NCBI GenBank assembly: GCA_015680685.1
Contig: MNCI01005348.1
Coordinates: 78,745 to 140,744 of the forward strand
Length of the DNA: 62,000 bases
Source of the DNA: Gnetum montanum
Lineage: Eukaryota; Streptophyta; Gnetopsida; Gnetales; Gnetaceae
Reading direction: 5' to 3'
A program made the translations under genes and the position numbers. Below are positions 45,616 through 56,634 of the stretch, piece after piece; the stretch's first letter is position 1; every line of letters starts with the position of its first letter. The notes below the pieces were generated by a model that was given only the letters and a program-made list of their open reading frames with translations, did no database searches and was not told the DNA's origin.

Positions 45616-46800
45616 TTGAAGGGCAAAGAGATCCCGCACGTCCTACATGAAATAGGAGATGGTGAACCACTTATAACAGGTTCTCTATCAAAAGATGTTC
45701 CCCCTCCTAACGATAGTGAGGAGGTGGGGTATCAGAACCTACGCTCCACGATACAAAACCCTGGTTCTGATCCCCGTGAACACAAATTGTTCACTGAGGG
45801 AACAACAACACATGACAAGGACGGGCACTCAGATTGTCATCACGATCAGGGCCGAAGCCACAGAAGAGAAGGTAAGAAACATCGTCATGGCGATGGTTCT
45901 CCTTCTTCTTCCCCTTCTTCATATCATTCACCCTCTCCTTCCACATCTTGGTGCAGCCATAGAGAGCATAATGGTGAGGATAGAGGTAGGCAAAATGAGA
46001 GATCTTGATGAGAGAGTTGAGAGCAAGGACAAGGGCATGAACGAAGGGAAAGTAGGGAACAATGAAGACATCATAGACGTCATGAAAGAGATGATCATGA
46101 TGAGCCCCTACTTGCCACCCAAAGCATGCTAGATATAACAGAGGCAGTGAGAATACCAACAAGGCATTTAAAAGATAGTTAGATCAAGTGCTTAGACATG
46201 AACAACATCCCATGATTTGAGGGGGGATATAACGTGGATCTGAAAAATCATTTACAAGCATTCCACGATGCCTGCACCTTGCAAAACATAGAAAACGAGT
46301 GGCAAAAACTGAAGTTGTTTCCCAAGACACTCATAAAGGAAGTAGAGAGTTGGTACTGGTCCTTAAAATCGGAAACCATTAGGAGGTGGAGTACGATGTT
46401 AGAACTCTTCAACGATAAATATTAGACATACTATAGAGTATCTAATTTGTGTAAGCAGATCCAAGGATGGAAGCAAGGTACTCATGAACCCTTGGATGCT
46501 ACCATGGGCCGCTACTATGCATTGTTACATTGTTGCCCAGGCCATGGTTACGCATAGCGGGATCAACTCCGCCACATCGTAGATGGGCTAAGGTATGAAA
46601 TTAGGAGAACCCTTGGGACTTATGCCCAACGGAGACTATCAGAACTTAGATCCCATGAAATTCATTGCTTGTTGGAACAAGTAGCCAAAGAAGAAGGGGA
46701 GCTATGAAAAAGGGAAAGTGTGGAAGAATATAATCATGATCCCTCTCTTCAAAAGAAGGGAGTGAGATTTTGCGATGAAGAGGATGAGTGACCACTCGAA
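45616..46800 (+). pseudogene. Element D gag
   Basis: Early part HVLHEIGDGEPLITGSLSKD, later a His/Ser/Pro-rich segment. The capsid core from about 46230 reads NVDLKNHLQAFHDACTLQNI, ENEWQKLKLFPKTLIKEVES, WSTMLELFNDKY, a stop (46423), then a second stop at 46555 after GHGYA, RDQLRHIVDGL. It matches the gag of element E closely. It corresponds to the Athila-type retrotransposon gag domain. Frame is not intact. Confidence 0.82.
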
Positions 46801-46803
46801 GAG

Positions 46804-47217
46804 TTGGTGAACCGAAGAACCTTTCCTCTTCAGAAGCTAACAACAGAAGTATCGGCTAAGGTAGATGAAGTATGGAGCTCCTTAGATAGTAAAATTGAAA
46901 CTATCCTAAAGATTGTAGAGGAGTCTAAGGAGGAACGAAATAGTGACAAGGAAAAGAAAAAGGGGAGAGATTCAGGCAATGCACATGACAAGGGTAAGGG
47001 AGAAATGAATATCTCCAATGAAGTTTTGGATTCGGACACAAACAATGACGGTGGATGTGAGATCTGCCAATATGACCATCCCAAAGGATGTTGTCCAATC
47101 ATCTCACATCTACAAGAGTCTGGGTGTATGCACTCAGCCCGAGACTTAACCAACGGCACACACCCCAAAGGTTACCTTATCCCCAAGGTAACCCAAGGCA
47201 GTTCCACCAACCATTGA
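46804..47217 (+). pseudogene. Element D gag C-terminal/linker region
   Basis: Open frame with SSLDSKIETILKIVEESKEE, then a charged stretch (NSDKEKKKGRDSGNAHDKG) and CEICQYDHPKGCCPII, a Cys/His cluster that may be a degenerate nucleic-acid-binding knuckle as in Athila elements. A Pro/Gln/Tyr-rich region follows to about 47560. Confidence 0.55.
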
Positions 47218-47839
47218 CGTACTATCCAAGTGGAACTCCACCACAACCCATCGGGCAACATCAGCAGTGGCAATACCCATAGTCATGGGGGATGCCACCG
47301 TTTAAACATCAATACCCTTACCAGCAGTCAAACCCATATGGATACTACGTGCAATAGCCAATTTCTCCAAGTGACTCCATGGGTCACACAACTCCCCAAC
47401 ATCACTACCAAGATTGGGAGTACTTTAGAATGACTCCTTCTCCTCCGGGAGATACTCCATACTCATACCATCCTTCTAATCCATCCACACCTCTTCCACT
47501 GGTAGTTCCCACAATACCTCCTGCTCCAACAATGCAAGGGGAAATCCCCACTCAACCGTAGAAACGTAACGCTACGAGATCTGTAACCATTCAACCCGTT
47601 GATGGTTCTGACAACCATAAAAAGAGAAGACATTTCTTCAAAACCAAAAGCCTAGAAAAGATCTCACAACAACAAGAGGTTGAGTCTAGATACGCTCCTC
47701 CAACACATAAGGCTTTGGAGCATCCTTAGTCCAACAACAAAGCTTAACACATATGGTTATGTTAACACATACTGTAACCGACTGGATCAAGGTAGGACAC
47801 CTTCCTAGGAAACTATCTGACCCTGGAAGTCCCTTAATC

Positions 47840-48319
47840 TACCTCTAAGTCACTGGGAATGAACCACATAAGGCTCTTCTTGACTCAGGTTCTGGAGTCA
47901 ACTTAATATCACGAGAAATGTATCAAGCCTGGAACCTGCCCCAACTTAAGAAGAGCACCATTCAACTAGAGTTGGTTGACTAGTCCATAACTATTCCCTT
48001 AGGATTGGTGGAGGACATCATGACCACTATGTGTGGTTGGTCATACCCAACCAATTTCCTCGTGATAGAAGTTAACAACAATGAAGCGGGCTTCCCAATT
48101 ATAATGGGAAGGGCATGGCTGAGTACAATAGATGCATGCCTAGGGATTTTTGATCTTTCCTTAGAGATATCTAAGGTAAACATTTATAGAAAGATCAAGA
48201 AGAAGAAAGTTCCATGCATCACATACAGTGATTTATCGGGTGATGACATGGAGGAATACTCGGCATCTCCTACCTGCAGTAGGTGTGCCCTTGAAACTCT
48301 GAGACAAAGATGCCTATAA
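47840..48319 (+). pseudogene. Element D aspartic protease
   Basis: HKALLDSGSGVNLISREMYQ holds the active-site Asp-Ser-Gly. After a stop at 47981 (LELVD-stop-SITI) comes DIMTTMCGWSYPTNFLVIEV and FPIIMGRAWLSTIDACLG, the second half of a plant retropepsin. The same stop position is found in element E (60771). The frame ends at 48319, shortly after the point where RT should start to approach. Confidence 0.82.
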
Positions 48320-48599
48320 GTAGAAACCACACAAGTATTGGACACCCTGTGGTTGATAGCTAGTCGAAAGAGCAAACCAATATGCATGGAATGAACTGGG
48401 AGAAAAATCCATGCCAACAACAAAGGCATAGATACCTTGGAATATGAGCGTCGCCGACTTCCACCCCTTAATCTAAGAACATCAATGGGGATAAGTTGGG
48501 CACTTCTCAGAAATTCAAATAGATGTTCATTATTTCGGCTCTCTCCCTTTTCATTCAGTCATGGGGGAGATGGCCACCTATGCTAATTATTTGGGGCCC

Positions 48600-48860
48600 T
48601 CACTTCTTTTTAAGTTTTTGTTTTACACATTTCTATTTTACACATTTTTGTCTTACACGTTTTTGTTTCACAAGTTTTTTTTTTACACATTTTTTTTACA
48701 CATTTTTGTTTCACACATTTTTTTCTTACACATTTTTGTTTTACAAGTCTTTGTTTTTCACATTTTTATTTTACAAGGTTTTGTTTACACATTTTTGTTT
48801 TACACGTTTTTGTTTTACGCATTTTTGTTTTACACATTTTTGTTTTACAAATTTCTTTAA
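48600..48860 (+). repeat. T-rich tandem repeat, unit about 15-17 bp (TTTTACACATTTTTG)
   Basis: About 15 imperfect copies of TTTTGTTTTACACATTT with ACAAGT and ACACGT variants, followed by a short TG run at about 48908-48922. It lies where pol should begin. It yields false Phe/Thr-rich open frames. Confidence 0.85.
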
Positions 48861-50388
48861 CTTTTCTTGTTTTTGTTTTTCAACATCGTTTATACACTTT
48901 TTCATTTGTGTGTGTGTGTGTGTTACCCACCTTGTAAGTTTGTCATTTAATAAGTGTTCTTCATGATGGTATCAACTGTGTTTTTATATTGACTGATAAT
49001 GTTTGGTTTTTACCTTTAAGTTATGATGTTGATACTAAGGTATGTTTCTTTTGATATATCAGGCAATGAGTCCACTTCATCCATACATCCACCAGTTTTA
49101 TGGTCTCTCTCAGCTTGGAAATGTACAGTCCCTTTCTACATAAGAACTATAACGAATTGGTGACTGGGCATTTATCAAACTAAGGAAGGACTCAAGGATT
49201 GAAAAGGGTATGACTTTAAGGGAACTTGATGCATTTTTGTTGGCCATTCTCTTGGGTGCTTGGATGTTTTCTTCTTGAGTTTTCTTACCGTTTTGATGTT
49301 ACCCAATTATCGGGAAGTTGAGCAAATAAAAAAACAAAGTCTTTGCGTGGTGTGGTTCTCACGCATAAACACATAAAACATAAAAAAAAAACGAAAAAGA
49401 TAGTGAGAATTCAAAGCACACCCCTTAGATGAAATAATTGTTTGGGCTACAAGCATTGGTTATGGAACTAAAATAAAAATGTTCCCTCTAACTAAGGCCC
49501 TTCTCGCTTCCCATTCTCTCCTCCGTTTTGTCAGAATGGTGGTGGCTCTTGGGTGAAGGCATTCTTGTTACTTCAAGAGAATGGATTGGCTAAATGCATT
49601 AATGCAAAGTCACTGGAAGTGGTTTGTTTAAGGCCAGACTTGGAATGGGATCTGCTAAGTTACATTAATCATGAAATACACAAGGGGCTGTACACCACCT
49701 TGTTCTTGAGACTCCATTCCCTTCTCTCCTCTCCATCCTTCCCTCCATTGTTCATCTCATTGCTGGTTGTATCATTAGTGTATATTTTGGTTGATACATT
49801 GTTTTCTTTTTGGTAAATTCTTGTGGTTAAGGCTTTAACTCTTGTTCCAAATGACAATCCTAGGGCCTACGGACTCTTTGAATGTGGCTTTCTCAAGGCA
49901 TTAAGGGCATGAGCCTACTTTGGGGAGGACCCACTGACATTCCTATTTGGTGCACTAGTTAACTTCTTTCCCCTAACATTTTTGCAATCCATTTTATGTT
50001 GTTCATTTCCATCTTGACATCCCTTTCATCGATGTAATAGTTGTCTCTTTTTATCCATCTTTCTTGATTCTTTTTCTTTCTCCATTCTTTCGCTACCGGA
50101 GGTTCGCTATTAGTCATGGGGGTATGGGGCCCAATTTTTTTGATTTTCTCCTAACCCCTACACCTTCGTTAGTCATCAATATTATATCTCCAGACCTGCA
50201 ACTAGCCATACCACAACTCAGCCAATGGACCTTTCACCGAAGCAAGGTATCAACTACATTGGAATTTATTTACCCTTGCTAATATAAGACTGTGTTGTAT
50301 GTGCAGATGGTGATCATACAACAATGGATTGGATTTGGAAGGAACACATGGAATGGAGCAGTGCTGAAAGCAGCTATGCAAGGAGCAA
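48861..50388. other. Element D sequence without pol; no gene recognised
   Basis: No RT, RNase H or integrase motif on either strand. From 50292 to the N gap the sequence is probably close to the polypurine tract and 3' LTR start, hidden in the gap. Confidence 0.5.
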
Positions 50389-50726
50389 NNNNNNNNNNNN
50401 NNNNNNNNNNNNNNNNNNNNNNNNNNNNNNNNNNNNNNNNNNNNNNNNNNNNNNNNNNNNNNNNNNNNNNNNNNNNNNNNNNNNNNNNNNNNNNNNNNNN
50501 NNNNNNNNNNNNNNNNNNNNNNNNNNNNNNNNNNNNNNNNNNNNNNNNNNNNNNNNNNNNNNNNNNNNNNNNNNNNNNNNNNNNNNNNNNNNNNNNNNNN
50601 NNNNNNNNNNNNNNNNNNNNNNNNNNNNNNNNNNNNNNNNNNNNNNNNNNNNNNNNNNNNNNNNNNNNNNNNNNNNNNNNNNNNNNNNNNNNNNNNNNNN
50701 NNNNNNNNNNNNNNNNNNNNNNNNNN
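50389..50726. other. Assembly gap (Ns)
   Basis: 338 unknown bases; the start of the 3' LTR of element D falls in or near it. Confidence 1.
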
Positions 50727-51333
50727 AGTGAATGGATCTTTATTCGAGCAGATATTGTACCTAAACACATATTTGTGTATGGAAATAAAGACGAACTTCT
50801 TGGATAAACCTTGCAGTGTATGGAATAGGCTAATTAGGACTTTATTTATTGTTATTTACTGTTTACCATTTAATTGCTTCATTAGTAATTAATTCTCTCT
50901 CAACTCTTCTCTCCTAGTTAAGTGCCTTAGTACAACCACTTTGAGCACATGCGTTACGCTTGGTGATCCTAGCAACGATTAGCATTTGGTAACCAAGGTT
51001 GCATTGGTTTACGGTGTGAATGGTAAGTGGGAATGAATGTTGACACTAGTTTAATTAAGGCTTAGTTAGTTATTTAAAGTTAGTCAATTAGTCTCTTCAA
51101 CCCTTCACCTCACTAGCATAGGAGATAAAACCGAAAAGCTATAAAAATCATATACCTCAGACTTACTTAACCATACATCATAACAAATATAAGTAAGTTT
51201 GGGAAGACAACGAATAATTAACCTTAAGTGTTCCATGAGGTGTGTAGGCACTTAGTTTGCGGAGTTCGACTGGATGATGCATGTTACGCTTGTATTTGTA
51301 TGGTTGATTGTAGGGGTAGCTCGCCACTCATCA
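50727..51333 (+). repeat. 3' LTR of element D (left part missing in gap)
   Basis: Matches 44513-45114, ending GCCACTCATCA. The shared stretch differs at several percent of positions by eye. Confidence 0.9.
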
Positions 51334-51338
51334 ATACC

Positions 51339-51918
51339 CCTATCAAGAATTTTTTTTTAATGTAGTTCATGCTCAAGAAAAAATTTGAGAAGGCTCATCA
51401 TAAACAAGAGGCCATCCAAAAATTGAAGTACCTAAGGTAAGGTGATAAGAGTGTTAAGGACCACTACATGGATTTTTGTAAGGCTTTCTAGCTTAAAAAC
51501 ATTCATTGGGATAATTATGAACAAGCATCTAATTTTCAAGAAGAGCTTAAAAGGAAGTATCAACAAGAGCTAACCTTCTATGAGCCCCAAACATTGGATG
51601 AAGCTTTTGAATGCTCTTAAGGCTAAGAAGAAACTCCAAGGATATAATAGAGGTCCAAAAATTTCTAAAGGCATGGACTCCAAAGCTTCTAAAGGTGAGA
51701 AAGGAGCTAAGGAAAATGGAAATGACAAAGAAGACATAAAGGAGAATCAAGAGAAGTTCAAGGAGGGCGAAGATTCCAAGAAAGACTACTTAAAGAATGA
51801 AAAGGATAAAGGAAATGGCTATGCATCTAGACTCTAATACTTTAATTGTGGTGAAAAGGGACATAAATAATGGAAGTGCAAAAAGCCAGAGATCTTTAAA
51901 GGCAAGGAACTTCAGACC
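51339..51918 (+). pseudogene. Element C gag, second part, with altered zinc knuckle
   Basis: KKFEKAHHKQEAIQKLKYLR, a stop, GDKSVKDHYMDFCKAF, a stop, then FQEELKRKYQQELTFYEPQT. After a frame change follows a Lys/Glu-rich linker and YFNCGEKGHK, a stop, WKCKKPE at about 51838-51888. This is the CCHC knuckle with the first Cys replaced by Tyr (TGC to TAC) and an inserted stop. Confidence 0.8.
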
Positions 51919-52722
51919 TTGGAAAAGCAAGAATCCTCCAATGAAGGTAATCCTCATGCATTAATGATTGAAGATATCATTCAAATTAATTATTTCACTT
52001 TTATGGGAAATGTTAATGAAAATGAAGATCCTAGAAGAAAGACGCTCTTTAATATTGGAGCTAGGTGTCTAGATAGTGATGAATGGATACACATTTTAAT
52101 TGATGATGGAGCTCAAGAAAATGTGATTTCTTCAAAGGTTGCTTCTAAGCTTGATTTGAAGACATTTTCACATCCTAACTATAGAGTCCATTGGCTATCT
52201 AAAGATCATTTTCAAGAAGTTAAGGAAAAGTGTATTTTTTCTTTTAAAATTGGTTCTTTTAAGGACAAGGTACATTGTGATATCCTCCCTATTGATTGTG
52301 CTAATGTTATTTTGGTAAGACCTTGGAGCTTTGACAACAAGGCTTCTTTTAGTGATGAAAGAAATATTTGGTCTATTCCAAGAGAATATGAAATACATGA
52401 AATCATTCCTATGACTTGGAAACAATATAAGGAAAATGTCCCTATTAATTCTTCATTGATCTTACTTGATGAGCAAGAGTACTTACAAGCACATGAAGAG
52501 GCTAGGCATGGTTTTGTCATCCTATCAACACTTGCAATAAGTGAAGAGAAGCATACAAATAAACTTCCTCTAGTGGTGCAACCTTTGGCATTGGAATTTG
52601 CTGATGTTTTAAAGGGAGAATTGGAAGGACTTCCATCATTGAGATCCATCCAACATCAAATAGACTTCATACTGAGAGCTAAAATTCCAAATGAAAGATC
52701 CTACCAGATGACTCCAAATTAG
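51919..52722 (+). pseudogene. Element C aspartic protease and link to RT
   Basis: Open for 267 codons. ILIDDGAQENVISSKVASKL (residues about 60-79) is the active-site loop, with Asp-Asp-Gly for Asp-Ser-Gly. CDILPIDCANVILVRPWSFD is the second half. The C-terminal part EFADVLKGELEGLPSLRSIQ leads into RT, as in chromoviruses. Confidence 0.82.
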
Positions 52723-52731
52723 AGGGAAGAA

Positions 52732-53462
52732 TTGAGTAAGCAAGTAAGTAAATTACTATATAATGATTTTATTAAGAAATCCATCTCTCCTTATGTCATT
52801 CTAGCTATGTTAGTTCCCAAGGAGGGCATTGATGAATTAAGGATGCGCATATATTCTAGGCCTGTTAACAAGATTACTATCAAGTATAGATTTCCTATTC
52901 CTAGGATAGATGACATTCTTGATGTGCTTGCCAATGCTAAGATTTTTTCTAAAATTTATTTAAAAAGTGGCTATCATCAAATAAGGATTAGACTAGGAGA
53001 TGAATGAAAAAAAAACTTTAAGACACTTGGTGGCTTGTATGAGTGCTTAGTCATGCCTTTTGTGATAACCAATGCTCTAGCCACATTTATGAGGCTCCTG
53101 CATGAAGTCCTAAGGGATTTTATTGGTAAATTTTGTGTTGTTTTCTTTGATGAAATTCTTGCCTAGAGTTCTAAGGAAGAGGACCATGTACATCATTTGA
53201 GGATGATATGTTCCAGGTTATAAGAGGAAAAGTTGGTGATTAATGCCAAGAAATGCAACTTCATGAAGAAAGAGATTATCTACCTTGGTCCTATTGTCTT
53301 TAAGAACCAATTCAAGATGAAACTAGGCAAGATAAAGGCAATTAAGGAATGGCCTTTACCTAATGATGTGGAAGAGGTGAGATCTTTTTTGATTTGGCTA
53401 GCTTCTATAGGATATTTATTAAGAATTTTAGTTTCATTGCATGGCCTATGCTCTCTTATTTG
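52732..53462 (+). pseudogene. Element C reverse transcriptase
   Basis: KSISPYVILAMLVPKEGIDE, FPIPRIDDILDVLANAKIFS, IYLKSGYHQIRI, a stop, GGLYECLVMPFVITNALATF, then CVVFFDEILA, a stop, and INAKKCNFMKKEIIYLG. The catalytic box is FFDE where FFDD or YVDD is expected. A frame change near 53390 links to RNase H. Dead by stops and active-site loss. Confidence 0.87.
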
Positions 53463-53960
53463 AAGAAAAATTTAGCATTTTTGTGGGATAATAAGAAAGA
53501 AAGATCCTTTAAAGCATTAAAAGAGAAAATTTGTAGTGCTCTAGGTTTGGGAATTCCAAATTCTGCAAAACGTTTTGAAGTGGAAGTAGATGCAAGTGGG
53601 CTTGCTATTGGAGGTGTGCTTTCTCAAGAAGGTAAGCCAATTACATTCTTTTTTGAAAAATTAAATGAATCTAGAGAAAAGTATAGTTTGTTTAAAAAGG
53701 ATTTATATGCTATACTACAAGCCATTAAAAATTGGAGACATTACTTGCTAGGATCAAAGTTTCTTTTATTTGTTGATCATAGAGCACTTTAATTTTTGAA
53801 TTCTCAAAAGAAATTGAGTGCCAAGAACATGAAATGGGGAGAGAAATTGCAAGAATTTTATTTTATTTTGAAACACAGGAGTGGGAAGTCTAATGTTGTG
53901 GCTGATGCTTTGTCTAGAGTCCATGTTGTTTCTTCTAATGGGAAAGTTTAAGGATTTGAG
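53394..53960 (+). pseudogene. Element C RNase H
   Basis: SFYRIFIKNFSFIAWPMLSY, RFEVEVDASGLAIGGVLSQE (first Asp), EKYSLFKKDLYAILQAIKNW (Glu), LLFVDHRAL (Asp), a stop, then SGKSNVVADALSRV (last Asp). All catalytic positions are present although stops interrupt. Confidence 0.87.
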
Positions 53961-54059
53961 TCTTTTTCTTTATTATATCCTAACGAGAAGGATTTTGATG
54001 CAATTTGGAAAGAGTTATCTTCCCCATTATTAGGAAGGATTGATCAATGGAAAGCTTAT

Positions 54060-54899
54060 CATGTGAAGAATGGGATTTTGTTTAAGGATGGAAAATTTTG
54101 TATTCCAAAGTGTGATTTCAAATACAAAATCCTTGAAGAGAAACACCAAAGTGACATGGTTGCACATATGGGCAAGACTAAGACATTGGAATTGGTGAGG
54201 AAAAATTACTTTTGGCTAGGTATGTATAGTGATGTGGTTAAATTTGTAAAAGAATGTTATACTCGTCAAAATTTCAAAGGGGAAAAAGGTGTTGATGTTC
54301 ATTATCTACCTTTGCCAATCCCAAATGCTCCTTGAAAAAGTGTTTATTTGGACTTTGTTTGTGTCATTCCTAAGACAAGATCTAGTCATGATTCTATACT
54401 TGTTTTGGTAGATAGATTTACCAAGATGGGTCATTTTATTTCACGAAAGAAAATTAGTTATGCTTCCCATGTTGCACATTTATTCTTTCATCATGTTGTG
54501 AGGCTACATGACATTCCTTTAAACATTGTGAGTGATAGGGATGTCAAGTTTACTAGCTATTTTTGGAGATCACTTTGGAAACTACTTAGAACCAAGTTGT
54601 CTATTTCCATTGCCTATCGCCCCAAAAATGATGGATAAACCAAGGTTTTGAATAGGTCTCTATTGAAGATATTAAGGTGTTTGTGTGAGGATCAACCTCA
54701 AAGGTGAGAAAACATGTTGGTCCATGTTGAATTCTCATACAATAATGCTTCCCATTCTAGCATTGGTAAGGGTCCCTTTATGAAAAGTTATGGATTTTCA
54801 CCAAGAATGGTTGATGAGTTGAGGAAATTTAAAGATTGTGTCTCTTTGAGTTTATACTTTGTTGAGAAAATTAGAGATTCCTTTAAACATTTTGAGTGA
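54060..54899 (+). pseudogene. Element C integrase, first copy of the core
   Basis: Zinc part HQSDMVAHMGKTKTLELVRK and CYTRQNF (second Cys replaced by Arg), then YLDFVCVIPKTRSSHDSILV (first Asp), IPLNIVSDRDVKFTSYFWRS (second Asp), SIAYRPKNDG, a stop, NRSLLKILRCL, FSYNNASHSSIGKGPF. The Glu region is altered by a stop. The segment from IPLNI onward is repeated downstream. Confidence 0.87.
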
Positions 54900-55400
54900 T
54901 AGGGATGTTAAGCTTACTAGCCATTTTTGGAGATCATTTTGGAAACTACTTGGAACCAAGTTGTCTTTTTCCATAGCCTATCACCCCCAAACTCATGGGA
55001 AAACTTAAGTTATGAATAGGTCTCTATAAAAAATATTGAGGTTTTTGTGTGAGGATTAGCCTCAAAAGTGGGAAAATATATTGGCCCATGCTAAATTCTC
55101 ATATAATAATGCTTCCCATTCTAGCATTGGTAAGAGTTGCTTTTTGGAAAATTATGGATTTTCACCAAGAATGGTTGATGATTTGAAGAAATTTGAATAT
55201 TTTGCCTCTTTGAGTTTATACTTTGTTGAAAACATGAGAGAATTGCATTAGAAAGTTAAATCTCACTTGCAGAAAAAGACAAAGATTATGTTGTCTAAGC
55301 CAATGAGGGCAAGAGGACAATTAATTTCTAGATTGGTGATTATGTTTGGATTTACTTGAGCAAAGAAATACAAAAGAATGTGCATTTCTACAAGCTCAAG
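54871..55400 (+). pseudogene. Element C integrase, duplicated core and C-terminal part
   Basis: ILSDRDVKLTSHFWRSFWKL, SIAYHPQTHGKT, FSYNNASHSSIGKS, YGFSPRMVDDLKKFE repeat the region 54515-54870 with about ten percent differences. Then SHLQKKTKIMLSKPMRARGQ leads to the usual C-terminal domain. The copies are diverged, so the duplication is old or arose by recombination with a sister element. Confidence 0.82.
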
Positions 55401-55530
55401 TTAAAGAGAATTGGTCCATATCAAATTCAAACAAAAATAAATACAAATGCTTATATAGATTGACTTACCTAATGATTTGGCTATTTCTTGTGTTTTTAAT
55501 GTTTCATATTTAAGCTCATAACATGGGAAT

Positions 55531-55770
55531 GTGATTGCATTAGACTTGAGGGATAATTTTGAGATCCTCAAGGATATCCTTGAAGACTCAAACTCAACCA
55601 AGCCACCAAGGAAAGAAATTGTGCTACAAGCAAGGAAGGCTAGGAGCATAAGAGGTAGAAAAGTGCATAAGTACTTAATGCATTGGAATGGTGAAGGATC
55701 TAAAAATGTCATTTGGATCCATGAGAAAGATTTGGCTTTGTTGGTGCTTAATGTTATCCTAAGTGTATAG
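55531..55770 (+). pseudogene. Element C chromodomain
   Basis: After NSTKPPRKEIVLQARKARSI comes GRKVHKYLMHWNGEGSKNVI, WIHEKDLALL, a chromodomain (conserved YL-WNG ... WI-E-DL; aromatic cage partly kept). Chromovirus integrases use it to direct insertion towards heterochromatin marks. The frame is open for 79 codons to the end of pol. Confidence 0.82.
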
Positions 55771-55811
55771 TCAAGTTAAGGACAAGTTTAAATTCTTAAT
55801 GCTGGAAGGGA

Positions 55812-56629
55812 TGATGAGGACATCACCCAGTCCATGTCTAATCTTCAATATGTTTGTACATAGATGTTTGTGTGTTGTTGTGTTTATCTACTAGTGTTAT
55901 TTTGTTAATGATAATATTAGGATATTTTGACATTTTTTGGAGTGTTTTGGGACTATTATGATGATTTTAGGATGTTTCAGAAGCTATGGGGACTTGTTTG
56001 AAGAAGTCTAGAGGCTCTATGCCTTAAAATAAGCATATTTAATTTTGATGCTAGCAGGATGGACATCTATCATGATAGTTAGACATCTAATCTACATATT
56101 ATATGTATACTCACTTTTAAGACATATAAGACAAGATGTATAACATGATTCTAAGATGTCTACTTTGATACATCTGCACTCAAGATAGACATGTATTGTT
56201 TCTCCTAGATGTCTTGCATGGATTTTCATGGACATCAAATTGAATGGTAAATTGGAGGGAAGATGAAGAGATAGGGGGGAAAGACATAAATAGACCTCTT
56301 GGGCCTTCAATTTGATCAAGAGAGAGTATAGAGAGAATAGAGAGAGTTTAGGGAGAGAGAGATGAGTTGAGAGAAGAGTAGAGAGAGATAAGGTCTTGGC
56401 AAGGTGCTTTGATCATCATCCATGTGAGAGTGTATTTTCTTTGATTGAGTGTATGTGTGTGAGTTTTATTGAATCTCTTATCTGTCCTTGGGGATTTGTG
56501 CTTCCTTTGAACTATAATTTCTCCATTTGAAAAATAATAAATCTTTCATTTTCTTTCTCTTGTTCAAATTTGCTATTTTTGTGACATTGAGAGAGCCTGG
56601 ATTGTGGAATCCATGGAAGCTTCTCATCA
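55812..56629 (+). repeat. 3' LTR of element C
   Basis: 818 bases, TGATGAGGACATCACCC to TTCTCATCA, followed by TTATG target duplication. Just before it GCTGGAAGGGA is a short polypurine tract (55801-55811). Confidence 0.94.
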
Positions 56630-56634
56630 TTATG

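Larger units (their letters stand above)
44330..51338 (+). mobile_element. Element D: Athila-like non-autonomous LTR element (gag and protease only)
   Basis: Inserted in the gag of element C with target duplication ATACC (44330-44334, 51334-51338). 5' LTR 44335-45114, PBS 45116-45133, gag about 45616-46800, protease about 47840-48190, then 2 kb without RT, RNase H or integrase, an N gap, and 3' LTR ending at 51333. Related element E still has an RT segment after protease. D therefore lost pol near 48520 and, if it moved in this form, needed enzymes from a relative. Confidence 0.85.
42553..56634 (+). mobile_element. Element C: chromovirus (Ty3/Gypsy) with element D nested inside
   Basis: LTRs 42558-43371 and 55812-56629 with matching tips TGATGAGG/CCTCATCA (the 3' copy ends TTCTCATCA), and the target duplication TTATG at 42553-42557 and 56630-56634. 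Inside are a PBS, gag, protease, RT, RNase H, integrase and a C-terminal chromodomain in the order of chromoviruses. Element D interrupts gag. Without D it is about 7 kb. It splits an older LINE. Stops and active-site changes show that it is inactive. Confidence 0.95.

Noticed and set aside
48600-48860. Regular repeats that might suggest a CRISPR array
   Set aside because: Units are T-rich, imperfect and without unique spacers, in a plant retrotransposon.
48523-48966. 147-codon Phe-rich frame
   Set aside because: Translation of the T-rich tandem repeat; no protein-like pattern.
53233-53463. Separate small gene in element C
   Set aside because: It is RT/RNase H joining sequence in a shifted frame.
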